From an uncultured bacterium (GTDB lineage: Bacteria; Cyanobacteriota; Vampirovibrionia; Gastranaerophilales; Gastranaerophilaceae): a DNA stretch of 64,000 bases. A program made the translations under genes and the position numbers. Shown one piece after another: positions 9,227 to 17,275 of this stretch (within the stretch, counting starts at the first letter, position 1; every line of letters starts with the position of its first letter). The stretch lies in contig CACYOO010000005.1 in NCBI GenBank assembly GCA_902776035.1, forward strand, positions 1-64,000, given 5' to 3'. The notes below the pieces were generated by a model that was not told the DNA's origin, did no database searches, and saw only the letters and a program-made list of their open reading frames with translations.

Positions 9227-10303
9227 ATGCAAAAACATCCTGATAATCAATTTAAAAAAGTTTTAATTGCTATTTTGATTATTTTTAGCGGAACAATTAT
9301 TTATACGTTAAAACCGGATTTTGAAATATTTAAAAAAGATGAAGCATTAAAACTTTCTTCTGATAAACCGTGGGTAGAAAATTTTGATGAATTTGAAGAA
9401 AATAATCAGATAGATGACATAAAAATTAATGTTACATATAATAACCCATTTAAAAAAGTTGAAGAACAAGAAATAAAAGATAATTCCGCTGTAAAATCAG
9501 AACAAAATAAACAAAAACAGCCGGATTATGATGATGGGTTGGATATAAATTTTTTGTCGCAAAATATAGATGAATTTTGGGTAACAGGAAGCATTCCGCT
9601 CAATCCTATGAGTGAATATAACGGTAAGACTAAAAAAGAAATTTACAAATTAAGAAAAGATTATGTAGAAAAAAGCATATTTAAGAATAGGAATTATACA
9701 CCAAGCGATGAAGTTTTCGGTAAAATTTCAGATAAAAAACCATGGCTTGGAATAGAAGCCGTAACTTGTAAGGGAAAAGGTCAAAACGCAAATAAGGGCT
9801 TATCTGAAGAAAGCAGATATATTAACAATCCTACAGTTTTAATTGGGTTAGACAGGTTAAATTTTGATGAAAAACCGCAAGCACAATGTTCTCCAATTGA
9901 TTATTTACAGCCGATAAAAATAAATTATTCGAAAGATGAAAATACAATTAAGGTTATATTTGAAGTATCAGAATATAAAGGTACACTTGGCAGAAATTTT
10001 TTATTGAAAGGGTTAAATGCTCGTGATTTAGGATTTGATTATTCTTTTGCAGATAATACTCAAAATATTGTATTTATCGAGAAAAATAACATATCTACAG
10101 ATATTTATAAATTTAAAGACTCTATACAACTTGGAACTGCCTGTGGTGTAAAAGGTGGATGTAACAATGCTGTACCTTATCAAAAGGAATTAAGCTATGC
10201 TGTTATTAAATATCCGGCATCAATTCATTTTAAATTATGGAAAAAGAAACCCAAAAATACCAAAACAAAATCGGATATAAACTTTTTAATTATTTTACGA
10301 TAA
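9227..10303 (+). CDS. Hypothetical membrane-anchored or exported protein, tandem paralogue 1
   Basis: The product is 358 residues, family not recognised. A single hydrophobic segment (about 11-30) suggests a membrane anchor or uncleaved signal, followed by an Asn/Lys/Asp-rich linker to about 110. The C-terminal 250 residues form a domain shared with the next gene: FWVTGSIPLNPMSEYNGKTK, then EVFGKISDKKPW, KGLSEESRYINNP, INYSKDENTIKVIF and TACGVKGGCNN. Cysteines in TCKGK, QCSP and ACGVKGGC are conserved in both paralogues. The protein probably acts outside the inner membrane. Three genes, this one, its paralogue and plsY, run with gaps of 22 and 8 bp. Confidence 0.85.
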   Translation: MQKHPDNQFKKVLIAILIIFSGTIIYTLKPDFEIFKKDEALKLSSDKPWVENFDEFEENNQIDDIKINVTYNNPFKKVEEQEIKDNSAVKSEQNKQKQPDYDDGLDINFLSQNIDEFWVTGSIPLNPMSEYNGKTKKEIYKLRKDYVEKSIFKNRNYTPSDEVFGKISDKKPWLGIEAVTCKGKGQNANKGLSEESRYINNPTVLIGLDRLNFDEKPQAQCSPIDYLQPIKINYSKDENTIKVIFEVSEYKGTLGRNFLLKGLNARDLGFDYSFADNTQNIVFIEKNNISTDIYKFKDSIQLGTACGVKGGCNNAVPYQKELSYAVIKYPASIHFKLWKKKPKNTKTKSDINFLIILR

Positions 10304-10325
10304 AATAATTAAATAAGGAGTATTA

Positions 10326-11318
10326 ATGATAAACAATAATCAGAGTTCTATATTTCTTGTAATATTAATTCCAATAATTATATCAGAATTTTTATTTAAT
10401 AATACGGCAAAACAAGTTGAAGTATCTGATACAACAGGGCTTAATATGATATCAATGCATTATGATTCTGATAATTTACAATCAAAAAATCAACCTGACG
10501 TACAAAAAGAAAATAGTCAGGAATCATCCAAACCATCTTTGTTAAAAGAATACTATAGTGATGAAATGTGGAAAGCAGGCAGTATAACGATAAATAAAAT
10601 GCTTGATTTTAATGGTAAGACTAAACAAGAAATTTTAAATATTAGAAAATACTATGTTAAAAAAAGTATATTTAATACAAATAATTATGAGCCATCAGAA
10701 CAGGTATTCGGACAAATTATTGATAATAAACCTTGGATGAATGAAACTTCAAGCTGTACAGGCAAACGTAACGGTAATAATATTATAAAAGGTTTGTCAG
10801 AAGAAAGTCTTTATGTTAATAATCCTATTTTGTTAATTGGTATTGAACATCCATATTTTGATAATAAAACTATAGAACAATGTAAAGATGTAGATAAATT
10901 TATTCCAGAAAAAATTAATTATTCAAAAGATAAAAATACCATAAGAGTTGTATATAATATATCTTCTTATAAGGGGGGTATTTTTGATTTAAGCGGTCAA
11001 TACGGATTTAAGCTTGTATTAAAGGGATTAAATGCTGTTGATTTAGGTTATAAATATGCTAGTGTAGACAGAACAAAAAACATAAAATTTAATCAACAAC
11101 CTAATATACGACAGAATATTTATGAATTTAAGGATTTTATCCATTTGGGCTCAGCATGTGGAGTTGATGGTGGCTGCAATAATGGTTCACCATATCAGCC
11201 GGAAACAGATTTTAATATAAAAGATTATCCTTCATGTATACATATTAAATTATGGAAAAACTTACCTAAGGATATATCAGCAGAGCCGGATATAACATAC
11301 GTACTTTTATTTAGATAG
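10326..11318 (+). CDS. Hypothetical membrane-anchored or exported protein, tandem paralogue 2
   Basis: The product is 330 residues and is clearly a duplicate of the preceding gene. It has an N-terminal hydrophobic segment (about 9-25), a polar linker, and then the shared domain: MWKAGSITINKMLDFNGKTK, QVFGQIIDNKPW, KGLSEESLYVNNP, INYSKDKNTIRVVY and SACGVDGGCNNGSPYQ. The paired cysteines of the ACGVxGGC motif are kept. The N-terminal linker is diverged and shorter, so the folded C-terminal domain is what is under selection. A GGAG-type ribosome binding site precedes the ATG. Function is unknown. Confidence 0.85.
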   Translation: MINNNQSSIFLVILIPIIISEFLFNNTAKQVEVSDTTGLNMISMHYDSDNLQSKNQPDVQKENSQESSKPSLLKEYYSDEMWKAGSITINKMLDFNGKTKQEILNIRKYYVKKSIFNTNNYEPSEQVFGQIIDNKPWMNETSSCTGKRNGNNIIKGLSEESLYVNNPILLIGIEHPYFDNKTIEQCKDVDKFIPEKINYSKDKNTIRVVYNISSYKGGIFDLSGQYGFKLVLKGLNAVDLGYKYASVDRTKNIKFNQQPNIRQNIYEFKDFIHLGSACGVDGGCNNGSPYQPETDFNIKDYPSCIHIKLWKNLPKDISAEPDITYVLLFR

Positions 11319-11326
11319 GAGGAAAA

Positions 11327-11935
11327 ATGATTAAAATTGGTATTATTTTTGGTGTATTTATAATTTCATACTTAATAGGTTCAATATCTACGGGATATAT
11401 TATTGTTAAACTTAAAACAGGACAGGACATAAGAAATGTCGGTTCAGGTTCTACAGGAGCTACAAATGTAAAAAGAGTTTTAGGAACACCTTATTTCTTT
11501 ATTGTAATGCTCTTAGATGCACTAAAAGGTGCTGTTCCTGTCTTATTAGCAATACATTTTATCCAATCATTTTCAAATATCGGATTGCCTGCGGTAATTG
11601 CTTCTCTTGGGGTAATAATTGGACATAGTAAGCCGCTATTCTTAAAGTTTAAAGGTGGAAAATCAGTTGCAACAGGAGTTGGTACTATTTTAGCATTAAA
11701 TTGGCAGGTTGGTTTAATTATTGCAGTAATATGGAGTACTATTACATATATTTCAAAATATGTTTCACTTGGCTCTATTATATCAGTTTTATTTGCACCG
11801 ATATTAATGTTTTTGTTTCATCAGCCAATATCTTACATAATATACTGTGCAATTGGTGCAATTTATATTGTATATTTACATAGAGAAAATATTAAACGTT
11901 TAATTAACGGAAATGAAAACAAAGTAAGAAAATAA
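11327..11935 (+). CDS. plsY: Acyl-phosphate:glycerol-3-phosphate acyltransferase
   Basis: This is an integral membrane protein of 202 residues with about five helices. It transfers an acyl group from acyl-phosphate to glycerol-3-phosphate, the first step of phospholipid synthesis. PlsY hallmarks are present: SYLIGSISTGYIIVKL, then NVGSGSTGATNVKRVLG (glycerol-3-phosphate motif), LDALKGAVPV and GHSKPLFLKFKGGKSVATGVG. Length is normal. The ribosome binding site AGGAGG stands 8 bp after the stop of the upstream hypothetical gene, so they form one transcript. Confidence 0.97.
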   Translation: MIKIGIIFGVFIISYLIGSISTGYIIVKLKTGQDIRNVGSGSTGATNVKRVLGTPYFFIVMLLDALKGAVPVLLAIHFIQSFSNIGLPAVIASLGVIIGHSKPLFLKFKGGKSVATGVGTILALNWQVGLIIAVIWSTITYISKYVSLGSIISVLFAPILMFLFHQPISYIIYCAIGAIYIVYLHRENIKRLINGNENKVRK

Positions 11936-12119
11936 TAAAAATTAGGTAATTATATACAATTTTACACAAAAAATTAAAAAGAAGTTTATGTATTGTATTT
12001 TACAGACATCTACTTAAATGAACAATAAATTAACGCAAAATTGAGGATAAGAAATGGCGTTTGTTTTCCATTTTTTAAGTTAGCCATTTCCCGAAATGAG
12101 CGTTTAATAAATTATTTAT

Positions 12120-12198
12120 AAAAAAAAGCTGTCAAAATGACAGCTATCAGACTTGGGGAGGAGGTAAGAAACCGATTAACTCGGTTCTTATTGTAATA
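12120..12198 (-). ncRNA. Candidate Yfr1-like small RNA (two hairpins with unpaired anti-Shine-Dalgarno stretch)
   Basis: Read on the reverse strand, a 10-bp hairpin (12190-12165, one bulged base, 5-nt loop) is followed by a 19-nt unpaired segment (12164-12146). That segment begins CCTCCTCCCC and is complementary to Shine-Dalgarno sequences. A perfect 8-bp terminator stem follows (12145-12127, 3-nt loop), and then seven or eight U residues. Cyanobacterial Yfr1 has the same plan with ACUCCUCACAC between two hairpins. The match in architecture and in the CU core is seen; homology and function are inference. The predicted length is about 70-78 nt. Confidence 0.55.
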
Positions 12199-12201
12199 TT
12201 T

Positions 12202-12228
12202 TTATCGGCATACTATTTTTTTTATTTA
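12202..12228 (-). promoter_or_regulatory. Sigma-28-like promoter in front of the sRNA candidate
   Basis: On the reverse strand, GCCGATAA (12209-12202) is a perfect match to the FliA/sigma-28 -10 element. TAAATAAA (12228-12221) lies exactly 11 bp upstream, where TAAAGTTT is expected; only its TAAA half matches. Initiation would fall just before the first hairpin. The genome encodes a flagellum (fliD), so such a sigma factor is plausible. Confidence 0.4.
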
Positions 12229-12261
12229 ATTAATTATTGAATATATCCTCCATTTGGTTTA

Positions 12262-12270
12262 TGTTAAAAT
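12262..12270 (+). promoter_or_regulatory. Extended -10 promoter of aroA giving a leaderless mRNA
   Basis: TGTTAAAAT, an extended -10 element, ends 6 bp before the aroA ATG, so transcription would start at or next to the start codon. No Shine-Dalgarno sequence can fit between promoter and gene. Confidence 0.45.
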
Positions 12271-12276
12271 AAAATT

Positions 12277-13554
12277 ATGGATAAAATTGTTGAAAAAAAT
12301 AAAAATGGGCTACACGGTCAAATTGTTATACCGTCTGACAAATCAATCTCACACAGAGCTGTTATGATGTTGTCTTTGGCAAAAGGAAAATCAAAAATAA
12401 ATAATTTTTCTAAATGTGCAGATTGTAATTCTACATTAAATTTGTTTAAAAATTTAGGAATATCTTATGAATATTTATCTGATGATACACTTGTTTTAAT
12501 ATCATCAGGAAAATTACATAAATCAAGTGTTGAGCTTGATTGTGGTAATTCCGGTACTACAATGCGATTAACTTCAGGTATTCTTGCAGGGCAAACATTC
12601 GACTCTGTACTTATAGGTGATAATGTACTTTCAAAACGTCCAATGAAACGTGTTATTGAACCTCTTTCATTAATGGGTGCAAATATAGAGTCTGATAATT
12701 ATACAGCTCCTCTTAAGATACATTCAAGTAATTTACATGGTATTGATTATTCTTCAAAACTTGCATCAGCACAGGTAAAATCTTGTATTTTATTAGCAGG
12801 TTTATTTGCTGAAGGTATTACAAAATATACTGAACCATATAAATCCAGAAATCATACAGAATTAATGCTTGAATATCTTGGTGCAAGCATATCAAATAAT
12901 GAAAATACCACAAAAATTGAGAAATCAGTTCTTGAACCAAAAGATATTAATGTTGTAGGTGATATTTCATCAGCGGCTTTTTTCATTGCAGCAGGGTTAA
13001 TTGTTCCAAATTCAGATATTATTATTAAAAATGTAGGATTAAATCCAACAAGAACAGGTTTACTTGATGTGGTTAAAATGATGAACGGTAATGTTGAAAT
13101 TTTAGATAAAAGAATTATTTCTAATGAGCCGGTAGGAGATTTAAGAATTAAAACATCAGATTTATCAGCTTGTGTTATATCTGGTGATATAATTCCTCGC
13201 TTGATTGATGAATTACCTATTATTGCTGTACTTGCAACTCAAGCAAAAGGTACAACTGTTATTAAAGATGCACAAGATTTAAGAAACAAAGAAACAGACA
13301 GAATAAAAGCAATAGTTAGTGAATTAAGAAAGCTTCATGCAGACATAGAAGAAACACCTGATGGGTTTATTATAAATGGTAAAACAGTATTAAATGGTGA
13401 TTGCGAATTATCGTCTTTTAAAGACCATAGAATGGCAATGTCTCTTTACGTAGCAGGACTAATTTGTAAACATAATATAGTAATAAAAGATTTTGATTGG
13501 GTAAGAATATCTTTTCCTGAGTTTGAAAAAATGATGTATTCTTTAAATAAATAA
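12277..13554 (+). CDS. aroA: 3-phosphoshikimate 1-carboxyvinyltransferase (EPSP synthase)
   Basis: The 425-residue shikimate-pathway enzyme joins shikimate-3-phosphate and phosphoenolpyruvate. Typical motifs are PSDKSISHRAVMM (substrate-binding Lys/Ser near 20-30), the PEP loop LDCGNSGTTMRL, SAQVKSCILLAGL, DISSAAFFIAAGL, and the C-terminal LRNKETDRIKA and KDHRMAMSLYVAG. Length is normal. The start ATG has no ribosome binding site and sits 6 bp after a -10 box. The last codons form one arm of a hairpin that appears to be the gyrA terminator. Confidence 0.97.
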   Translation: MDKIVEKNKNGLHGQIVIPSDKSISHRAVMMLSLAKGKSKINNFSKCADCNSTLNLFKNLGISYEYLSDDTLVLISSGKLHKSSVELDCGNSGTTMRLTSGILAGQTFDSVLIGDNVLSKRPMKRVIEPLSLMGANIESDNYTAPLKIHSSNLHGIDYSSKLASAQVKSCILLAGLFAEGITKYTEPYKSRNHTELMLEYLGASISNNENTTKIEKSVLEPKDINVVGDISSAAFFIAAGLIVPNSDIIIKNVGLNPTRTGLLDVVKMMNGNVEILDKRIISNEPVGDLRIKTSDLSACVISGDIIPRLIDELPIIAVLATQAKGTTVIKDAQDLRNKETDRIKAIVSELRKLHADIEETPDGFIINGKTVLNGDCELSSFKDHRMAMSLYVAGLICKHNIVIKDFDWVRISFPEFEKMMYSLNK

Positions 13555-13569
13555 AAGAATACATCATTT
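13526..13569 (-). terminator. gyrA terminator hairpin overlapping the 3' end of aroA
   Basis: A perfect 16-bp stem pairs 13529-13544, inside the last aroA codons, with 13554-13569. The loop is 9 nt. Read on the reverse strand the hairpin is followed by a short U tract, so it best serves gyrA. In the forward direction there is no good T run. Confidence 0.7.
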
Positions 13570-13594
13570 AATGTCATTTATTTTAATGTAATTA

Positions 13595-16117
13595 TTATAT
13601 TAATTTTGTTTGTGTAATATCTTCATTTACACTATCTTCATCAGATTTTTTGTTATCAGTATCTGTTGCTACAATTTTATTAACTGATACAACAGTATCA
13701 TTTTCAACAAGATTTTGAGCCCTTACACCTGTTGCCGGTCTGCCTTGTTGAGAAATATCACTCGCTTTTATTCTGGATACAATACCATTTGCAGTAACTA
13801 ACATGATTTCATTATCTTCTGATACTATAGTCAAAGCAACAAGTCGTGAATCTTTTGTCTTAAATTTAGTTGCAATTAAGCCCATTCCGCCTCTGTTTTG
13901 AGTTCTAAATTCAGAAAGTTTTGTTCTTTTACCAAAACCGTCTGATGTTACTACAAGTAAATCAGCATCATAATTTTTAGGAACTATATCACATCCGATA
14001 ATTTCATCACCTGTACGCAATTTCATAGAATTTACACCTCTTGCACTTCTACCGAGAGGTCTTAAATCTTCAACTTTAAATCTTATTGCCATACCGCATT
14101 TTGTACCGATAATTATTTCGTCATTACCTTTTGCAAGTTTTACCCAATTTAACTCATCTTTTTCTTCAAGTCCAATTGCTATAATACCGTTTCTACGAAT
14201 ATTTGCAAAGTTATCAAGTTCAATTCGTTTTATATATCCTTTTTTAGTAAGCATTATTAAATTAAGGTTATGTGAAAACTCGCTAACAGGTACAACTGCA
14301 GTAATCTTTTCATCCTGAGCAATCGGAAGTACATTCACAATAGGTAAGCCCTTTGCTTGACGCTGTCCTTCAGGAAAATCGTATACATTTAAACTGTAAA
14401 CAGTACCCTTAGATGAGAAGAACAAAACTTTATCATGCATCATTGCAGTAAAGAAGTGTTGTATATCATCATCTTCTTTGGTTTTGATACCTGATTTACC
14501 TCTTGTTGCACGGTTTTGTCTGTCAAATGTATCAAGAGCAATACGTTTTATATATCCCTGATGAGTAATAAATACTGCCATTGGCGTATTCGGAGTTAAA
14601 TCCTCAATACTCATTTCATTTTGCTCTGCTATTATTTGTGTTTTTCTATCATCACCATATTTTTCTTTATCTTCTAATAATTCATTCTTGATAATATTCA
14701 ATACTTTATGTCTATCAGCAAGTATACCTTCATATTCTGCAATTTTTTTAATTAATTCATCATATTCAGCTTTAATTTTATCTTGTTCTAAGCCGGTTAA
14801 GCGTCTTAATTGCATTTCAAGAATTGCATTTGCCTGATCAATATCTAAACCAAATCTGCTCATCAAGCCCATTCTTGCATCATCAGTTGTTTTAGAAGAT
14901 TTAATAAGTTCAATAACTTCATCTAATGAGCCAAGTGCAATAATTAAACCTGCTAATATATGCGCTCTAACCTTTGCTTTTTTCAAGTAATAAATAGTTC
15001 TTCTTGTTACAATTTCAACCCTATGAGCAATGAACTCAGACAAAACTTGCTGTAAATTCAATAATCTTGGTTGTTGATCGCATAAAGCAAGCAAATTTAC
15101 ACCAAAAGTAGTTGCAAGTTGAGTATATTTGTATAAATTATTTTTAACAACATCCGGCTTTGCATCACGTTTTAATTCAATAACAATACGCATACCTTCA
15201 CGGTCAGATTCATCTCTAATATCTGAAATTCCTGTTATACGTTGTTCTTTTACCAAGTCTGCTATTTTTAATATTAAATCAGATTTATTAACTTGATAAG
15301 GAATTTCAGTAACAACAATAGCAGTACGAGATTGACGGCCTGCTCCGCCTGATATTTCTTCAAAAGATGAAACAGCTTGCATTTTTATAGAGCCCCTGCC
15401 TGTTTCATAAGCTTGTTTTATATCATTTAAACCGACAATTGTTGCTGCAGTCGGAAAATCAGGTCCTTTAATATATTGCATAAGTTCAGATACAGTAATA
15501 TCAGGATTATCTATCATTGCAACCAAACCATCAACTACTTCGCAAACATTATGAGGAGGAACATTTGTTGCCATACCTACAGCTATTCCTGATGTACCAT
15601 TTAACAATAACATTGGTAATCTTACGGGAAGAACTGTTGGTTCTTGTAATGAACCATCAAAGTTTGGCATAAAATCAACTGTATCACAATCAATATCTGC
15701 AAGCATAGATTGAGTAATCTTGTGCATTCTTGCTTCCGTATAACGCATAGCAGCTGCAGAATCGCCATCAACAGAACCAAAGTTTCCATGACCGTCTACA
15801 GTTAAATATCTTGTCGAAAAATCTTGTGCCATTCTAACAAGTGCTTCATAAACTGAAGAATCACCGTGTGGATGGTATTTACCTAAAACTTCACCGACAA
15901 TTCTTGCACACTTCCTAAACGGTTTATCGGGTGTCATACCGAGTTCATTCATTGCGAATAATATTCTTCTGTGAACCGGCTTTAAACCGTCCCTTACATC
16001 AGGTAAGGCACGACCTACGATTACACTCATTGCATAATCTATATATGAACGTTTCATTTCTTCTCTAATATTTACCGGAACAATTTTTCCGTCTGAAAAC
16101 ATATTTTGTTGAGTCAA
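13595..16117 (-). CDS. gyrA: DNA gyrase subunit A
   Basis: The 840-residue subunit A of DNA gyrase breaks and rejoins DNA during negative supercoiling. The quinolone-pocket region [19 protein letters not shown] and the active-site segment MRYTEARM (catalytic Tyr) are intact. The C-terminal beta-pinwheel (from about 500) includes the GyrA-box-like QRQAKGLP, which distinguishes it from ParC. An acidic/Ser-rich tail follows. The start is TTG at 16117: AGGAGG stands 6 nt upstream, whereas the next ATG is 15 bp inside. No gyrB is adjacent. Confidence 0.97.
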   Translation of the reverse strand: MTQQNMFSDGKIVPVNIREEMKRSYIDYAMSVIVGRALPDVRDGLKPVHRRILFAMNELGMTPDKPFRKCARIVGEVLGKYHPHGDSSVYEALVRMAQDFSTRYLTVDGHGNFGSVDGDSAAAMRYTEARMHKITQSMLADIDCDTVDFMPNFDGSLQEPTVLPVRLPMLLLNGTSGIAVGMATNVPPHNVCEVVDGLVAMIDNPDITVSELMQYIKGPDFPTAATIVGLNDIKQAYETGRGSIKMQAVSSFEEISGGAGRQSRTAIVVTEIPYQVNKSDLILKIADLVKEQRITGISDIRDESDREGMRIVIELKRDAKPDVVKNNLYKYTQLATTFGVNLLALCDQQPRLLNLQQVLSEFIAHRVEIVTRRTIYYLKKAKVRAHILAGLIIALGSLDEVIELIKSSKTTDDARMGLMSRFGLDIDQANAILEMQLRRLTGLEQDKIKAEYDELIKKIAEYEGILADRHKVLNIIKNELLEDKEKYGDDRKTQIIAEQNEMSIEDLTPNTPMAVFITHQGYIKRIALDTFDRQNRATRGKSGIKTKEDDDIQHFFTAMMHDKVLFFSSKGTVYSLNVYDFPEGQRQAKGLPIVNVLPIAQDEKITAVVPVSEFSHNLNLIMLTKKGYIKRIELDNFANIRRNGIIAIGLEEKDELNWVKLAKGNDEIIIGTKCGMAIRFKVEDLRPLGRSARGVNSMKLRTGDEIIGCDIVPKNYDADLLVVTSDGFGKRTKLSEFRTQNRGGMGLIATKFKTKDSRLVALTIVSEDNEIMLVTANGIVSRIKASDISQQGRPATGVRAQNLVENDTVVSVNKIVATDTDNKKSDEDSVNEDITQTKLI

Positions 16118-16144
16118 AACTATCCTCCTTAACTATCCGACTAC

Positions 16145-16153
16145 ATTTTAACA
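16145..16153 (-). promoter_or_regulatory. Extended -10 promoter of gyrA
   Basis: TGTTAAAAT on the reverse strand, identical to the aroA box, lies 28 bp upstream of the gyrA start. That leaves about a 20-nt leader with a strong ribosome binding site. No convincing -35 is seen. Confidence 0.45.
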
Positions 16154-16202
16154 TAAACATAGTTATAAACCTAAAAATTATTAATATAATTTAACTATAT
16201 AT

Positions 16203-16227
16203 AAAAAAAAGAGCCATAAAATGGCTC
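16203..16227 (-). terminator. Terminator of the ATPase-TPR / rsmG / DUF486 operon
   Basis: A perfect 7-bp stem (GAGCCAT at 16211-16217, ATGGCTC at 16221-16227) with a 3-nt loop is followed on the reverse strand by eight U residues (16210-16203). It lies about 105 nt after the DUF486 stop. The intervening 3' UTR contains another imperfect hairpin (about 16244-16287). Confidence 0.8.
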
Positions 16228-16332
16228 AATTAAGAATAGCTGGAAGTATGAAAAAGATTAATTATATTAAAACCTTCTTATACTTTTTTTACTATACCTA
16301 ATTGGGTAATTCTAACGGATTAATTTATTTTA

Positions 16333-16680
16333 TTACCATTTTTTAAAGATAAAAAAAGCCGCAAGTATTATAAATAAAAAGCCAACAAGATAATTCCATC
16401 TGAAAGATTCTTTTAAATATAAAACAGAAAATACAGAAAATACAACAAGAGTAATTATTTCTTGTATAGTTTTTAATTGTGCTGCTGAATAATATTCATG
16501 TCCTATCCTATTTGCAGGTACTTGAAAGCAATATTCTAAAAAAGCTATTCCCCAGCTTACAAGAATAACTATTAATAATGATGTGCTTTTATATTTCAAA
16601 TGCCCATACCAGGCAAATGTCATAAATATATTTGAAACAGTTAACATTATAACAGGCAAAAAAGGTTTAATGTTAAGCAT
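16333..16680 (-). CDS. DUF486 family small membrane protein
   Basis: This is a 115-residue protein with four predicted membrane helices. It matches the DUF486 family: an opening helix with NIFMTFAWYGHLKY, the middle segment EYCFQVPANRIGHEYYSAAQLKTIQEIITL, and a final IILAAFFIF helix. It resembles half-size drug/metabolite transporters and may work as a dimer; the substrate is unknown. The start overlaps the end of rsmG by 8 bp, so translation is coupled. Confidence 0.9.
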   Translation of the reverse strand: MLNIKPFLPVIMLTVSNIFMTFAWYGHLKYKSTSLLIVILVSWGIAFLEYCFQVPANRIGHEYYSAAQLKTIQEIITLVVFSVFSVLYLKESFRWNYLVGFLFIILAAFFIFKKW

Positions 16681-17275
16681 TTTTTATTATCACCAAATTC
16701 CTTTCATAATATTCTTCTGTAGGTAGAGTATAATTTATTATATCAACAATTTTCGCACCATATTTTTTTAGAATATTTTTTGAAATATCTATTTCTTCAT
16801 TTACAGTTTTAGATTTGTAAGCTATCAAAAAACCGTTTTTATTCAGCAATGGAATTGCATATTTTATTAACAAATCTAATTTTGCAACTGCTCTTGTAAC
16901 AACTATATCAAATTTTTTATCTTTTATATTCTCAACTCTATCGCATATTGTTGTAAGATTTTTTAATCCAAGTTCTTGAGAAATTTCATTAACAGCATTA
17001 ATTTTTTTCTTAATACTATCAATTGCAGTAACGTTAATATATGGATACTGAATTGCAATCGGTATAGCAGGAAAACCTCCTCCTGTTCCTATATCAAGTA
17101 TTGTAGAAAATTTAGTTATATCATTTTTCTCAAAAAACTTAGTTATAGACAGAGAATCAAAAATATGTTTTTCATATAAATATTTTTCATCATTTTCTGA
17201 TATTAAATTCAGCTTTTTATTTTTTTCTAAAAATATTTGTTCAAATTTTTTAAATATATTATCCATTAAGCTCAT
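16673..17275 (-). CDS. rsmG: 16S rRNA (guanine527-N7)-methyltransferase
   Basis: This is a SAM-dependent methyltransferase of 200 residues that modifies G527 in 16S rRNA. It carries the RsmG signature: an N-terminal helical region with NLISENDEKYLYEKHIFDSL, the SAM loop TILDIGTGGGFPAIPIAI, and DIVVTRAVAKLDLLIKYAIPLL with the catalytic-pocket Arg. Length is close to the usual 205-240. It overlaps the upstream ATPase-TPR gene by 17 bp and the downstream DUF486 gene by 8 bp. Confidence 0.96.
   Translation of the reverse strand: MSLMDNIFKKFEQIFLEKNKKLNLISENDEKYLYEKHIFDSLSITKFFEKNDITKFSTILDIGTGGGFPAIPIAIQYPYINVTAIDSIKKKINAVNEISQELGLKNLTTICDRVENIKDKKFDIVVTRAVAKLDLLIKYAIPLLNKNGFLIAYKSKTVNEEIDISKNILKKYGAKIVDIINYTLPTEEYYERNLVIIKNA

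Larger units (their letters stand above)
11936..12276. other. 341-bp intergenic region holding an sRNA candidate and the aroA promoter
   Basis: No protein gene is supported here. The first 180 bp show a short inverted repeat (AAATGGC near 12051, GCCATTT near 12084) of unclear meaning. From 12120 to 12228 lie the hairpins and promoter of a reverse-strand small RNA candidate. The last 20 bp hold the aroA promoter. Confidence 0.6.

Noticed and set aside
12155-12165. GGGGAGGAGG on the + strand as a ribosome binding site of a small gene
   Set aside because: No start codon lies at a usable distance. The sequence is better explained as the complement of the anti-Shine-Dalgarno stretch of the reverse-strand RNA.
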